Source of the DNA: Carnobacterium pleistocenium FTR1
GTDB lineage: Bacteria > Bacillota > Bacilli > Lactobacillales > Carnobacteriaceae
Direction of reading: 5' to 3'
DNA: 64,000 bases
Assembly: GCF_000744285.1 (NCBI RefSeq)
Contig: NZ_JQLQ01000002.1
Span: 496,001 to 560,000 of the forward strand
Below are positions 54,060 through 61,271 of this stretch, piece by piece; within the stretch, counting starts at the first letter, position 1, and every line of letters starts with the position of its first letter. The notes below the pieces were generated by a model. The model was not told the DNA's origin. It searched no databases and worked only from the letters and a program-made list of their open reading frames with translations. Made by a program: the position numbers and the translations under genes.

Positions 54060-54893
54060 TTAAATGAGTGGATCAATAATCTGCTGTTCTTGGATATAGG
54101 CTTCAACAAGATTCGTATATTCACGCATCAAGGCTTTAATAATTGGATTGGTTGTAGAGTTTAACTGTAAATCTCCGATGGATTGAATCGGCAGAATATT
54201 ATTTCCAGTTCCTGTAATAAATGCTCCATCAATTTCAGTTAATTTTGAGACGGAAATGTTCTCTTCTACGACTTCAAAACCTAAAGTTTCACATAATGCC
54301 AATGTTTTTTTGCGGACAATACCAAGTAGTACATTTTTGGCAGGAGACGTGTATAATTTGCTATCCTTAACAATAAATAAATTTGAACGGCTGCCTTCTG
54401 TCACGTGATTAGTTTGATCAACGAGCAAGACTTCATAGGCTTGCTGTTTTTCGCGCTCAGCTAAAACGGCTTTTTGATAATCATTCCGTAAAGTTTTGAT
54501 GGTCGGATCAATTCTTTCCATTTTGAATAAAGTCGTATGCATACCATTTAGATAATAAGCTTGTGGGGGGTAAACGGTTTTTGTGAAAAAAATCAATAGT
54601 CCCTTTGATGTATTTAAAATGAGTTTGATATTTTTATGAGTAACTTGGTTCTCTGAAATCAATTGGTAAATACGCTGCGTTATAACCGTGTCGGAATCTT
54701 TTAGAGATAGACCTGTAGCAGCAGCGGAAGCTTTAAACCGCTCTAAGTGATCTGCTAAAAAAAGAGCAATTCCTTGCTGAACACGAATAACTTCATAAAT
54801 TGTTTTTCCTTCTAAGTGGTTAAAAACAGTAGTATCCTCTACAGGTGTTTTTTGGTCGTTTATAAAATAAAAGATTTCTTCTACTTGTTCCAT
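54060..54893 (-). CDS. Class IV PLP-dependent aminotransferase (D-amino acid aminotransferase-like)
   Basis: A 277-residue fold-type IV aminotransferase. The catalytic lysine lies in DPTIKTLRNDYQKAV, followed by VLLVDQTNHVTEGSRSNLFIVKD and a cofactor-phosphate stretch GIVRKKTLALCETLG, then FITGTGNNILPIQSIGD. This matches D-alanine aminotransferase, branched-chain aminotransferase and aminodeoxychorismate lyase families, which cannot be firmly separated by eye. The length suits D-amino acid aminotransferase or PabC. It is a lone gene. Confidence 0.82.
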   Translation of the reverse strand: MEQVEEIFYFINDQKTPVEDTTVFNHLEGKTIYEVIRVQQGIALFLADHLERFKASAAATGLSLKDSDTVITQRIYQLISENQVTHKNIKLILNTSKGLLIFFTKTVYPPQAYYLNGMHTTLFKMERIDPTIKTLRNDYQKAVLAEREKQQAYEVLLVDQTNHVTEGSRSNLFIVKDSKLYTSPAKNVLLGIVRKKTLALCETLGFEVVEENISVSKLTEIDGAFITGTGNNILPIQSIGDLQLNSTTNPIIKALMREYTNLVEAYIQEQQIIDPLI

Positions 54894-55039
54894 AATGAGC
54901 TCCTTTTGTATGAACGAATGAGTTGAGTTGTTTCGTCTATTGTAATGAACTTATTGCAGATTTAGCAAGAAGTATATTGATGTATACTAGCTTGATGAAT
55001 TAAAATGAATAAAAAGATATAAAAGAGGAGAATTAAAAA

Positions 55040-55675
55040 ATGTTAGAAGATATAAATGACATGTTGAAGCGTCACGAAGCAAAACCCATTATTAGGCAAC
55101 GTCATTTCGCAGTACTGATCCCTTTAATAGAGGTGGATGGTGAAACTCATCTTTTGTATGAAGTACGCAGCAAAAAAATCTCTCAACCGGGGGAAACGTC
55201 TTTTCCTGGTGGGAGAGTTGAAGCAGGCGAAACGTATAAAGAAGCAGCGATTCGCGAAACAATGGAAGAACTGACCATTTCTAAGGAAAACGTCCAAATT
55301 TTAGGTGAAATGGATTACATTGTGAATGAGCAAGTGGTCATTCGAGCTTTTGTAGGAGAACTGCAAAATATTAAAGTAGAGGATATTCAATTTAATGAAG
55401 AAGTGGAAGAACTATATACTGTTCCGTTAACTTACTTTTTAACGCACGAACCGGTGTACTATAGTGCCAACGTAAAATTAGAGCATGAAAAAGGTTTTCC
55501 ATTCGATTTGATACCAGAGGGTAAGAAATACAACTGGAAGCAAGGAAAACATGTTGTACCGTTCTATACGTTGAATAAACATACATTATGGGGGTTTACA
55601 GCTAGATTTACTGATCATTTTGTGAAATTGTTAAAAGAGCATAAAAAATGGATGATAAAAAATCCGGAAAATTAG
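55040..55675 (+). CDS. Nudix hydrolase (CoA pyrophosphatase-like)
   Basis: A 211-residue Nudix protein with a complete Nudix box GRVEAGETYKEAAIRETMEEL, preceded by SQPGETSFPGG, the pattern of the CoA-diphosphatase NudL/YeaB subgroup. It should hydrolyse CoA or a related nucleoside diphosphate derivative. AGAGGAGAA precedes ATG 55040. The stop codon lies within the left inverted repeat of the MITE-like element that follows, so the original 3' end may have been altered by its insertion. Confidence 0.88.
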   Translation: MLEDINDMLKRHEAKPIIRQRHFAVLIPLIEVDGETHLLYEVRSKKISQPGETSFPGGRVEAGETYKEAAIRETMEELTISKENVQILGEMDYIVNEQVVIRAFVGELQNIKVEDIQFNEEVEELYTVPLTYFLTHEPVYYSANVKLEHEKGFPFDLIPEGKKYNWKQGKHVVPFYTLNKHTLWGFTARFTDHFVKLLKEHKKWMIKNPEN

Positions 55676-56022
55676 GGCGTGTTTTAAAACTAACTTGTTA
55701 AGAGCAAATAGCCAGAACGAGCGTTAGTTCGAGTAGCTGAGACCCAATTTCCGTTTGAGTAGCCAGAACGAGCGTTAGTTCGAGTAGCTGAGACCCCAAT
55801 TTCCGTTTGAGTAGCCAGAACGAGCGTTAGTTCGAGTAGCTGAGACCCAATTTCCGTTTGAGTAGCCGGAACGAGCGTTAGTTCGAGTAACTGAAAATCG
55901 AGAGCCAATTTATTTGACTCCTTGGGTCATTCATATTGTTCGTTTCTAATCTTAATCACCTCATATTTTTCTTAATTAGCCTAAAAAGCAGAATAGTCAC
56001 TAGTTTTAAAACATATCCTAAT
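55671..56022. mobile_element. MITE-like element, copy B, with internal tandem repeat
   Basis: The 22-base ends 55671-55692 and 56001-56022 are inverted repeats of each other (19 of 22 match; ATTAGG...TGTTTTAAAACTA type). Internal sequence matches copy A at 40238-40503. The element encodes no transposase. It starts in the Nudix stop codon and lies upstream of an ABC exporter promoter region. The remaining gap to 56160 holds a promoter-like TATAAT near 56076. Confidence 0.75.
55710..55897 (+). repeat. Tandem repeat, four units of about 51 bases
   Basis: Units begin at 55710, 55761, 55813 and 55864 (periods 51, 52, 51), each starting AGCC(A/G)GAACGAGCG and containing TTTCCGTTTGAGT; the last is partial. 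Copy A of the element carries only about one and a half units. The unit contains a short dyad (GAAC...GTTC). Not a CRISPR: there are no unique spacers. Confidence 0.88.
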
Positions 56023-56160
56023 AAAAAAATCAAAAAAGATGATTTGAAAATGTACAAGTCAGTTTATTCGTTGTATAATATATCGTGTGAGATGTAAAAC
56101 TAAAATGAACGATATGCATAAATAAGTAATTAGTTCATTTGTTTAAAAGGGGGATTTAAC

Positions 56161-57252
56161 ATGTTTTTAGCATGGAAAGAAATTAAGTATTCAAAAACCA
56201 GATTCGCGTTGATTATTGGAGTCATGATATTGGTATCCTATTTGGTTTATTTTTTAACCGGATTATCTTATGGTTTAGCGCAGGACAATCGCACCAGTGT
56301 AGATAAATGGGAATCGGATGCCATTGTTCTGACAGATGAATCAAATACTAATATCAATATGTCAATGTTGACTTTTGAACAGGCAGAAGAAATTAAGGCA
56401 GATGAAACTGCTTTGCTCGGGCTAGCGCCAAGTGTCATTAGAAAAATCGGCGAAACAGGAGAAGCATCGAAAATCAATGTTACTTTTTTTGGAATCGATC
56501 CTGAAGAATTTATTATGCCTGAAGTCAATGAGGGCCGAGCATTCGAAAACGATGATGAAGTTGTGGCCGATATTAGTTTGAAAGAAGAAGATAATGTGGC
56601 GTTAGGAGATACTGTTCAACTAGCTGGAAGCTCTAAAGAAGTCGAAGTAGTCGGTTTTACACAGAATGCGAAGTTCAATGTAGCACCAGTTTTGTATACT
56701 ACGATTGCTTCTTATCAAGAAGTTCGTTTTGAAGCAACGGACGATTCAAAAAATGGTCGAATCAGCGCAGTAGTTGTTCGAGATTCAGCAGAATTTTTTG
56801 AAGAAGTTGTAGCAGATACGGATGATCTAGCCGCGTATTCTATTGGAGACTATATTTTCAAAATACCTGGCTATAGCGCACAAGTCTTAACCTTTGGTTT
56901 AATGATTGGATTCTTGATTGTGATCGCAGCCGTTGTTATTGGAATCTTTATTTATGTATTGACTTTACAAAAAACGAGTATGTTTGGCGTTATGAAAGCT
57001 CAAGGGATTTCTTCAAGCTACATAGCAAAATCGGTTGTAGCACAAACCTTTTTATTGTCCATTATTGGAGTCGGAATAGGTCTGATCTTAACCCTTCTTA
57101 CATCCTTGGTTCTTCCAGCCGCGGTTCCTTACAGTATGAATGGGTTGTTTATTGCTGGAATAACAGCATTACTTATAGTTGTAGCTGTTTTAGGAGCTTT
57201 GTTCTCCGTAAGAACAGTTGTTAAAATCGATCCATTAAAGGCAATCGGATAA
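56161..57252 (+). CDS. ABC transporter permease, FtsX/MacB type
   Basis: A 363-residue permease with an N-terminal membrane helix (about 17-38), a large extracytoplasmic domain (about 45-235) and three C-terminal helices (about 240-265, 290-315, 330-352), ending IDPLKAIG, as in the FtsX/MacB/LolC family. It pairs with the ATPase 16 bases downstream, and an OhrR-like regulator follows. Such exporters move peptides, lipids or toxic compounds; the substrate is unknown. AAGGGGG precedes the ATG. Confidence 0.88.
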   Translation: MFLAWKEIKYSKTRFALIIGVMILVSYLVYFLTGLSYGLAQDNRTSVDKWESDAIVLTDESNTNINMSMLTFEQAEEIKADETALLGLAPSVIRKIGETGEASKINVTFFGIDPEEFIMPEVNEGRAFENDDEVVADISLKEEDNVALGDTVQLAGSSKEVEVVGFTQNAKFNVAPVLYTTIASYQEVRFEATDDSKNGRISAVVVRDSAEFFEEVVADTDDLAAYSIGDYIFKIPGYSAQVLTFGLMIGFLIVIAAVVIGIFIYVLTLQKTSMFGVMKAQGISSSYIAKSVVAQTFLLSIIGVGIGLILTLLTSLVLPAAVPYSMNGLFIAGITALLIVVAVLGALFSVRTVVKIDPLKAIG

Positions 57253-57268
57253 AAAAGGAGGAGTAGCT

Positions 57269-57946
57269 ATGAAATTAATAGAATTAACTAATGTAAGCCG
57301 TTCATTTGGTGAAGGACACAAGCGCATCGATGCATTGAAAGAAACTTCTTTTTCTATCGAAGAAGGCGAATTCGTTGCCATTATTGGCCCAAGTGGTTCT
57401 GGAAAAAGTACGTTGTTGACGATTATTGGAGGATTGCAAATGCCTTCAAAAGGCAGCGTGAAGATCAATGAAAAACCATTCAGCAATGTTACCGAAAAAA
57501 AACGAGCTGCTTTGCGCTTCAAAGAGATTGGATTTATTTTACAAGCTTCCAACTTAGTTCCTTTTTTAACAGTAAAAGACCAATTGAATTTAGTGAACAA
57601 AGTTGAAAAGTCAAAAATCGATAAAGAAAAACAGAAAAAACTATTAGAAGAATTAGGTATTTTTGATTTGAAAGATAAATACCCTAGTGATTTATCAGGT
57701 GGAGAACGACAACGTGTAGCAATTGCTAGAGCTTTGTACCATGATCCTTCTGTTATTTTAGCAGATGAGCCAACGGCTAGCTTAGATTCTGAAAAAGCAT
57801 TTGAAGTAGTGGGGATATTAGCACGTGAAACGAAAAGCAAAAAAAAAGCGACGATAATGGTTACACATGATGAGCGATTAATCAGTCAATGTGATAAAGT
57901 ATATGTTATGAAGGATGGTATTTTAACGTTAAGAGAATCTGACTAA
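57269..57946 (+). CDS. ABC transporter ATP-binding protein, MacB/LolD type
   Basis: A 225-residue ATPase with Walker A GPSGSGKST, Q-loop FILQASNLVPFLTV, signature LSGGERQRVAIARAL, Walker B VILADEPTASLDSE and H-loop THDERL. It belongs to the LolD/MacB-like group that partners with FtsX-type permeases, here the 56161 gene. AAAGGAGGAG precedes the ATG. It lies between the permease and an OhrR-like MarR regulator, so the three genes probably form one operon. Confidence 0.93.
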   Translation: MKLIELTNVSRSFGEGHKRIDALKETSFSIEEGEFVAIIGPSGSGKSTLLTIIGGLQMPSKGSVKINEKPFSNVTEKKRAALRFKEIGFILQASNLVPFLTVKDQLNLVNKVEKSKIDKEKQKKLLEELGIFDLKDKYPSDLSGGERQRVAIARALYHDPSVILADEPTASLDSEKAFEVVGILARETKSKKKATIMVTHDERLISQCDKVYVMKDGILTLRESD

Positions 57947-57977
57947 GATCAGTTTAAGATGAAGGGGGGAGCTTAAC

Positions 57978-58439
57978 TTGGATGAAACAACATTTGCTCG
58001 ATCATTAGAAGACCAACTGTGTTTTGAAGTATACAAAGCTTCAAATGGATTTTCAAGAATGTACGGCAGAGCATTGAAGTCATTTGGAATAACTTTTCCA
58101 CAATACCTTGTGTTGCTAGCCTTATGGGATAAAGATGATATTTTTATAAAAAATATCAGCGATCGATTAGGAATGAGCATCGGAACATTAAACCCGATAC
58201 TTAACCGATTGACAGCTCAAGGGTGGATCCAAAAAGTTGCCTCAGATAGTGATAAACGAGCAGTGGTGGTTACACTGACTGAAAAAGGTAACCAGTCTAA
58301 AAATGCTATTTCAAAAGCAATCTTAAATGAAGTTATTCAGTGTGATTTAACGGATATAGGTAACGCAGCATTCAAAAGAGGATTGGAATCGCTGAATGAT
58401 GAGTTTGAAAGCTTAGAAGAAAAAAATAATTTAAAATAA
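57978..58439 (+). CDS. OhrR-like MarR family regulator
   Basis: A 153-residue MarR protein resembling OhrR: the N-terminal LEDQLCFEVYKASNGFSRMYG keeps the redox-type cysteine (C14), with SFGITFPQYLVLLALW and the winged helix (ISDRLGMSIGTLNPILNRLTAQGWI). No ohr gene is adjacent; it follows an ABC exporter and starts 31 bases after it (TTG 57978, AAGGGGGGAG upstream). It may link the exporter to peroxide or electrophile stress. The true Ohr operon is at 22756. Confidence 0.87.
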   Translation: MDETTFARSLEDQLCFEVYKASNGFSRMYGRALKSFGITFPQYLVLLALWDKDDIFIKNISDRLGMSIGTLNPILNRLTAQGWIQKVASDSDKRAVVVTLTEKGNQSKNAISKAILNEVIQCDLTDIGNAAFKRGLESLNDEFESLEEKNNLK

Positions 58440-58467
58440 ATTCAAAAAATGTACGGCAGAAAATAAG

Positions 58468-58534
58468 AAATGGGGGTAATCTTTTTCTCTTTCAAGCGGA
58501 ATATCGCAGAAAGAGAGAAAGATTACCCCCATTT
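58468..58534. repeat. 25-base inverted repeat at the edge of an IS30 remnant
   Basis: Bases 58468-58492 pair with 58510-58534 (one wobble) around a 17-base loop. It lies immediately before the recognisable transposase sequence and after the OhrR-like gene, where it could also act as a transcription barrier. Confidence 0.7.
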
Positions 58535-58810
58535 CACTAAAGAATTCGGTCATATAGAAGGCGACACCATTGTAGGTGTCCAGCATAAAAGTGCTGGCAT
58601 CACATTAGTGGAACGTTTGTCGAAAGTCATTATTACTTTCGAAAAGATGGCTTACCAAAAGAAATGGACTTTAATCAAGTCGACCAATCGTTTGTTTCCT
58701 CCGTTGCAGATAAGAGAAATAATATTCTAAGAAAATCATTGAAGTATCAAACGCCACTGGAAGTATTTTTGAGTTACATGGATGAAGATATTTTGTCTAA
58801 CTTAATTTGA
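58490..58810 (+). pseudogene. IS30-family transposase remnant
   Basis: The translation around 58540-58640 reads GHIEGDTIVGVQHKSAGITLVERL, the DDE core of IS30-family transposases (GHWEGDTI-type). Further on, in another frame, LKYQTPLEVFLSYMDEDILSNLI with a TGA at 58808-58810 resembles an IS30 C-terminus. The N-terminal DNA-binding part and the middle are missing and frames are broken. Intact terminal repeats are not seen. This is a decayed insertion in the gap (58440-59014) before the second motA. Confidence 0.8.
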
Positions 58811-58937
58811 CAAATCAGAGATTATAAAATTTGAATCAATTAGTGTATATTTGCTTCCTAATAGTAGAATAGAAAAAATCTTTAAAGAGTAACTGAAAAC
58901 AATAAGAAGTCTTTTAATTAGAAACTAAATAACAACT

Positions 58938-58963
58938 TAATAAAGTAAACTATTACCCGATAT
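58938..58963 (+). promoter_or_regulatory. Sigma-28-like promoter of the second motAB
   Basis: A perfect -10 CCGATAT at 58957-58963, with the -35 TAAT/TTAA around 58937-58941 at 15-base spacing (a better TAAA at 58941 is too close). It is 52 bases before the motA start. Together with the 17240 promoter it suggests FliA control. Confidence 0.6.
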
Positions 58964-59014
58964 AGTAGATAGAAATAAATTATTGATCAGTATTAAAAAT
59001 TTGGAGGAGTTATA

Positions 59015-59821
59015 ATGGGAGCAATTATTGCGCTAATTATAGGTTTTGGTTCTATGATCATCGGTTTTATGGGAGAAGGAGGACATGTAGGAGCACTTAT
59101 CTCATGGACACCAGCGATGATTGTTTTTGGCGGAACTATTGGAAGTGTGCTGCTTGCATTTCCTTTAGAGTATATAAAAGATATTGGAAAAATAATAAAA
59201 GTAGCTTTTACTAGAAAATCTAAAAATCTAACAACAATCATTGCTTATTTTAGTACACTAGCAGCAAAAGTAAAAAGAGAAGGTATACTAAGTATCGAGT
59301 CTGAAACAGCAGATGGTTCTGAGGTTGATCCATTTATCAAAAAAGGTATTCAATTAATTGTAGATGGAGAATCTTATGAAATGATACGTGATACTTTGGA
59401 AATTGAAATGGATGCTATTTCAGAAAGACATAAAACAGGGGCTGCTATTTTTAACTCCGCGGGTGGTACGGCTCCAACTATGGGCATTGTAGGAACGGTA
59501 TTAGGATTAGTTCATGTATTAGGCGGGTTAGCAGATGCGGATATGTCTCAATTAGGAGAAAGTATATCTGCCGCTTTTTTAGCAACTCTTTATGGTTTAG
59601 CAAGTGCGAATTTAGTCTTTCTTCCTATTGGAACACGATTGAAAAAAATTGCTCAAAAGGAAGAAATGGAAAAAGAATTGATTTTAGAAGCTATCTTGAT
59701 GATTCAACAAGGTGTTCGTCCTAACTTGATAAATGAAAAATTGATGGGCTTTATTAACGGAACAGCAATCGTATTAGATGCTAGCAGCACTCAAGAAGCA
59801 AAGGTAGTTCCTGAAGTATGA
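59015..59821 (+). CDS. motA: Flagellar stator protein MotA (second copy)
   Basis: A 268-residue MotA/MotP-family protein with four membrane helices and the conserved APTMGIVGTVLGLVHVL before helix three. It is clearly diverged from the first MotA, and the two are not a recent duplication. With the following motB it forms a complete alternative stator, as MotPS does in Bacillus. TTGGAGGAG precedes the ATG. Overlaps motB by four bases. Confidence 0.94.
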   Translation: MGAIIALIIGFGSMIIGFMGEGGHVGALISWTPAMIVFGGTIGSVLLAFPLEYIKDIGKIIKVAFTRKSKNLTTIIAYFSTLAAKVKREGILSIESETADGSEVDPFIKKGIQLIVDGESYEMIRDTLEIEMDAISERHKTGAAIFNSAGGTAPTMGIVGTVLGLVHVLGGLADADMSQLGESISAAFLATLYGLASANLVFLPIGTRLKKIAQKEEMEKELILEAILMIQQGVRPNLINEKLMGFINGTAIVLDASSTQEAKVVPEV

Positions 59822-60567
59822 GTAGACGAAATAAGAAAAACGAGGAAGAACCAGAAAACCATGAACGATGGCTGCTTTCTTATGCAGATTTTATCACTCT
59901 CTTAATGATATTTTTTATTATCCTATACTCCATGAGCGAAATGGACAAATCAAAATACAATCAGTTAGCTTCAGTTTTCAGCATAGAAATGGGTGGGGGC
60001 GGAACAGGTGTCCTTGAAGGCGGAAGCGAATCTGCTGACAGTGAAACTAGCGTAGCTGAGGAAGAGTTAACAGAAGAGAAGAAACAAGAAGAAGTCAAAA
60101 AAAATATCGATACTTATATTGATACTAGTGAACTGAACGGTAGTGTAACGACATCTATCGAAGAAAGAGGATTGGTTTTGAGTTTTAATGATGCGCTGTT
60201 TTTTGATAGTGGAAATGCAGAGATCAAAGAGGGCCAAACAGAAAAATTTGCTGACATCGGAAAGTTATTAAATCAACCGACATTAAAAGATAGTTTTATT
60301 CGAGTAGAGGGATACACAGATTCTGTACCTGTTTCAAATCCTCAGTATAAATCCAACTGGGACCTATCTGCATTGAGAGCGAGTAATGTAGCTCAAGTCA
60401 TCATTAGTGACTCAGGAATCGATCCAAATCGAGTTTCTGTTGTAGGGTACGGTGAATATAGGCCGAAGGCAGACAATAAAACAAAAGAAGGTCGGCTTGA
60501 AAATAGACGAGTTGATATTCTAATTTTAAATAGTGAATTTAATGATACTGAGCAAGTAGTACAGTGA
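59818..60567 (+). CDS. motB: Flagellar stator protein MotB (second copy)
   Basis: A 249-residue MotB/MotS-type stator protein. The single membrane helix carries the ion-binding aspartate (SYADFITLLMIFFIILY, D24). An acidic Glu/Lys linker (about 75-100) is followed by an OmpA-like domain (FIRVEGYTDSVPV, NWDLSALRASNVAQVI, ENRRVDILIL). Compared with the first MotB, the residues after the aspartate differ (FITLLMI against LMSLLLT), in the segment where ion selectivity is set. A strong terminator follows. Confidence 0.94.
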   Translation: MSRRNKKNEEEPENHERWLLSYADFITLLMIFFIILYSMSEMDKSKYNQLASVFSIEMGGGGTGVLEGGSESADSETSVAEEELTEEKKQEEVKKNIDTYIDTSELNGSVTTSIEERGLVLSFNDALFFDSGNAEIKEGQTEKFADIGKLLNQPTLKDSFIRVEGYTDSVPVSNPQYKSNWDLSALRASNVAQVIISDSGIDPNRVSVVGYGEYRPKADNKTKEGRLENRRVDILILNSEFNDTEQVVQ

Positions 60568-60580
60568 AAATAGGTTCTAC

Positions 60581-60620
60581 GTCATATGCTACAAGCAACT
60601 CTATCCTCCAAGAACGTTAA
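60581..60620 (+). repeat. Dispersed hairpin repeat, fragment (copy 4)
   Basis: CATATGCTACAAGCAACTCTATCCTCC matches in pieces the segment ATGGCTACAAGCA...TCC of copies at 21251 and 30365. Only about 35-40 bases remain, just after the second motB. Confidence 0.5.
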
Positions 60621-60658
60621 ATAAATTATTGGAATAAATCTACTAATATAAAAAAATT

Positions 60659-60706
60659 ATAGAGCGTAAAAAAGAGTGGAGATTTCACTCTTTTTTACGC
60701 TCTATA
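60659..60706 (+). terminator. Terminator of the second motAB
   Basis: ATAGAGCGTAAAAAAGAGTG pairs with CACTCTTTTTTACGCTCTAT (six-base loop): a 20-bp perfect stem with an internal T6. Confidence 0.85.
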
Positions 60707-60725
60707 TCATTAGAAATTTTAACGG

Positions 60726-60780
60726 TTGACAAAAAACGATTACAAGCGTAAACTGAAATCATGTAACGATTACAAACGTA
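60726..60780 (+). promoter_or_regulatory. cop promoter with two CopY boxes
   Basis: TTGACA (60726-60731) and TAAACT (60749-60754) are 17 bases apart. TACAAGCGTA (60741-60750) lies in the spacer/-10 and TACAAACGTA (60771-60780) downstream, both within a direct repeat AACGATTACAARCGTA. Each matches the cop box TACANNTGTA with the same single change (C for T). CopY binding should block RNA polymerase until copper (or silver) displaces it. Confidence 0.8.
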
Positions 60781-60800
60781 GTCGAAAGAAAGAAGGAATC

Positions 60801-61250
60801 ATGATGATCAGCAAAATCAAACCCAATATTTCAGATGCTGAATGGGAGATCATGCGGGTAGCTTGGGCGAACCAAACGGTGACCAGCAAACAAATCACAG
60901 AAATAGTAAAGGAAAAAATGAATTGGAAACAAGCAACGATAAAAACATTGATTGGTCGATTAGTTGAAAAAGGGATGTTGAAAACAGAAGCCGTTGGCAA
61001 TAAGTATCTATATAGCCCACTAATTTCAGAAGAAAAAAGTTTGAAAAGTAAAACCAATGACTTCTTTAATCATTTATGTAATCGGAAAGTTGGGGCAACT
61101 CTTGCCGATCTCATTAGTGAAGCAACATTGAGCCATACAGACGTTCAAATGCTGGAAGAAATCTTACAGCAAAAAAAGGTCGAAGCGGTCGATGTCGTTC
61201 CATGCAATTGTATACCGGGACAATGTGAGTGCCAAAACCACAATCATTAA
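60801..61250 (+). CDS. copY: Copper-responsive repressor CopY
   Basis: A 149-residue BlaI/MecI/CopY-family winged-helix repressor (SDAEWEIMRVAWANQTVTSKQI, then KQATIKTLIGRLVEKGMLKTE). The C-terminal CNCIPGQCEC is a CxCxxxxCxC metal site that binds zinc when repressing and copper when induced. A further N-terminal extension to 60726 is possible in frame but would read through the promoter. GAAGGAA precedes the ATG pair. It is the first gene of the copYAZ operon. Confidence 0.94.
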   Translation: MMISKIKPNISDAEWEIMRVAWANQTVTSKQITEIVKEKMNWKQATIKTLIGRLVEKGMLKTEAVGNKYLYSPLISEEKSLKSKTNDFFNHLCNRKVGATLADLISEATLSHTDVQMLEEILQQKKVEAVDVVPCNCIPGQCECQNHNH

Positions 61251-61271
61251 TAAAAGAGGGGGTGTATAAAA

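Noticed and set aside
55710-55897. Possible CRISPR array
   Set aside because: The units are contiguous 51-base repeats without unique spacers, and no cas genes are present.
55690-55908. Open frame on the minus strand encoding a repetitive LLELTLV.ATQTEIG protein
   Set aside because: It is the translation of the 51-base tandem repeat inside the MITE-like element, with no ribosome binding site or family match.
57235-57840. 201-codon open frame opposite the ABC ATPase
   Set aside because: Antisense to a clear ABC ATPase with intact motifs; its translation has no recognisable features.
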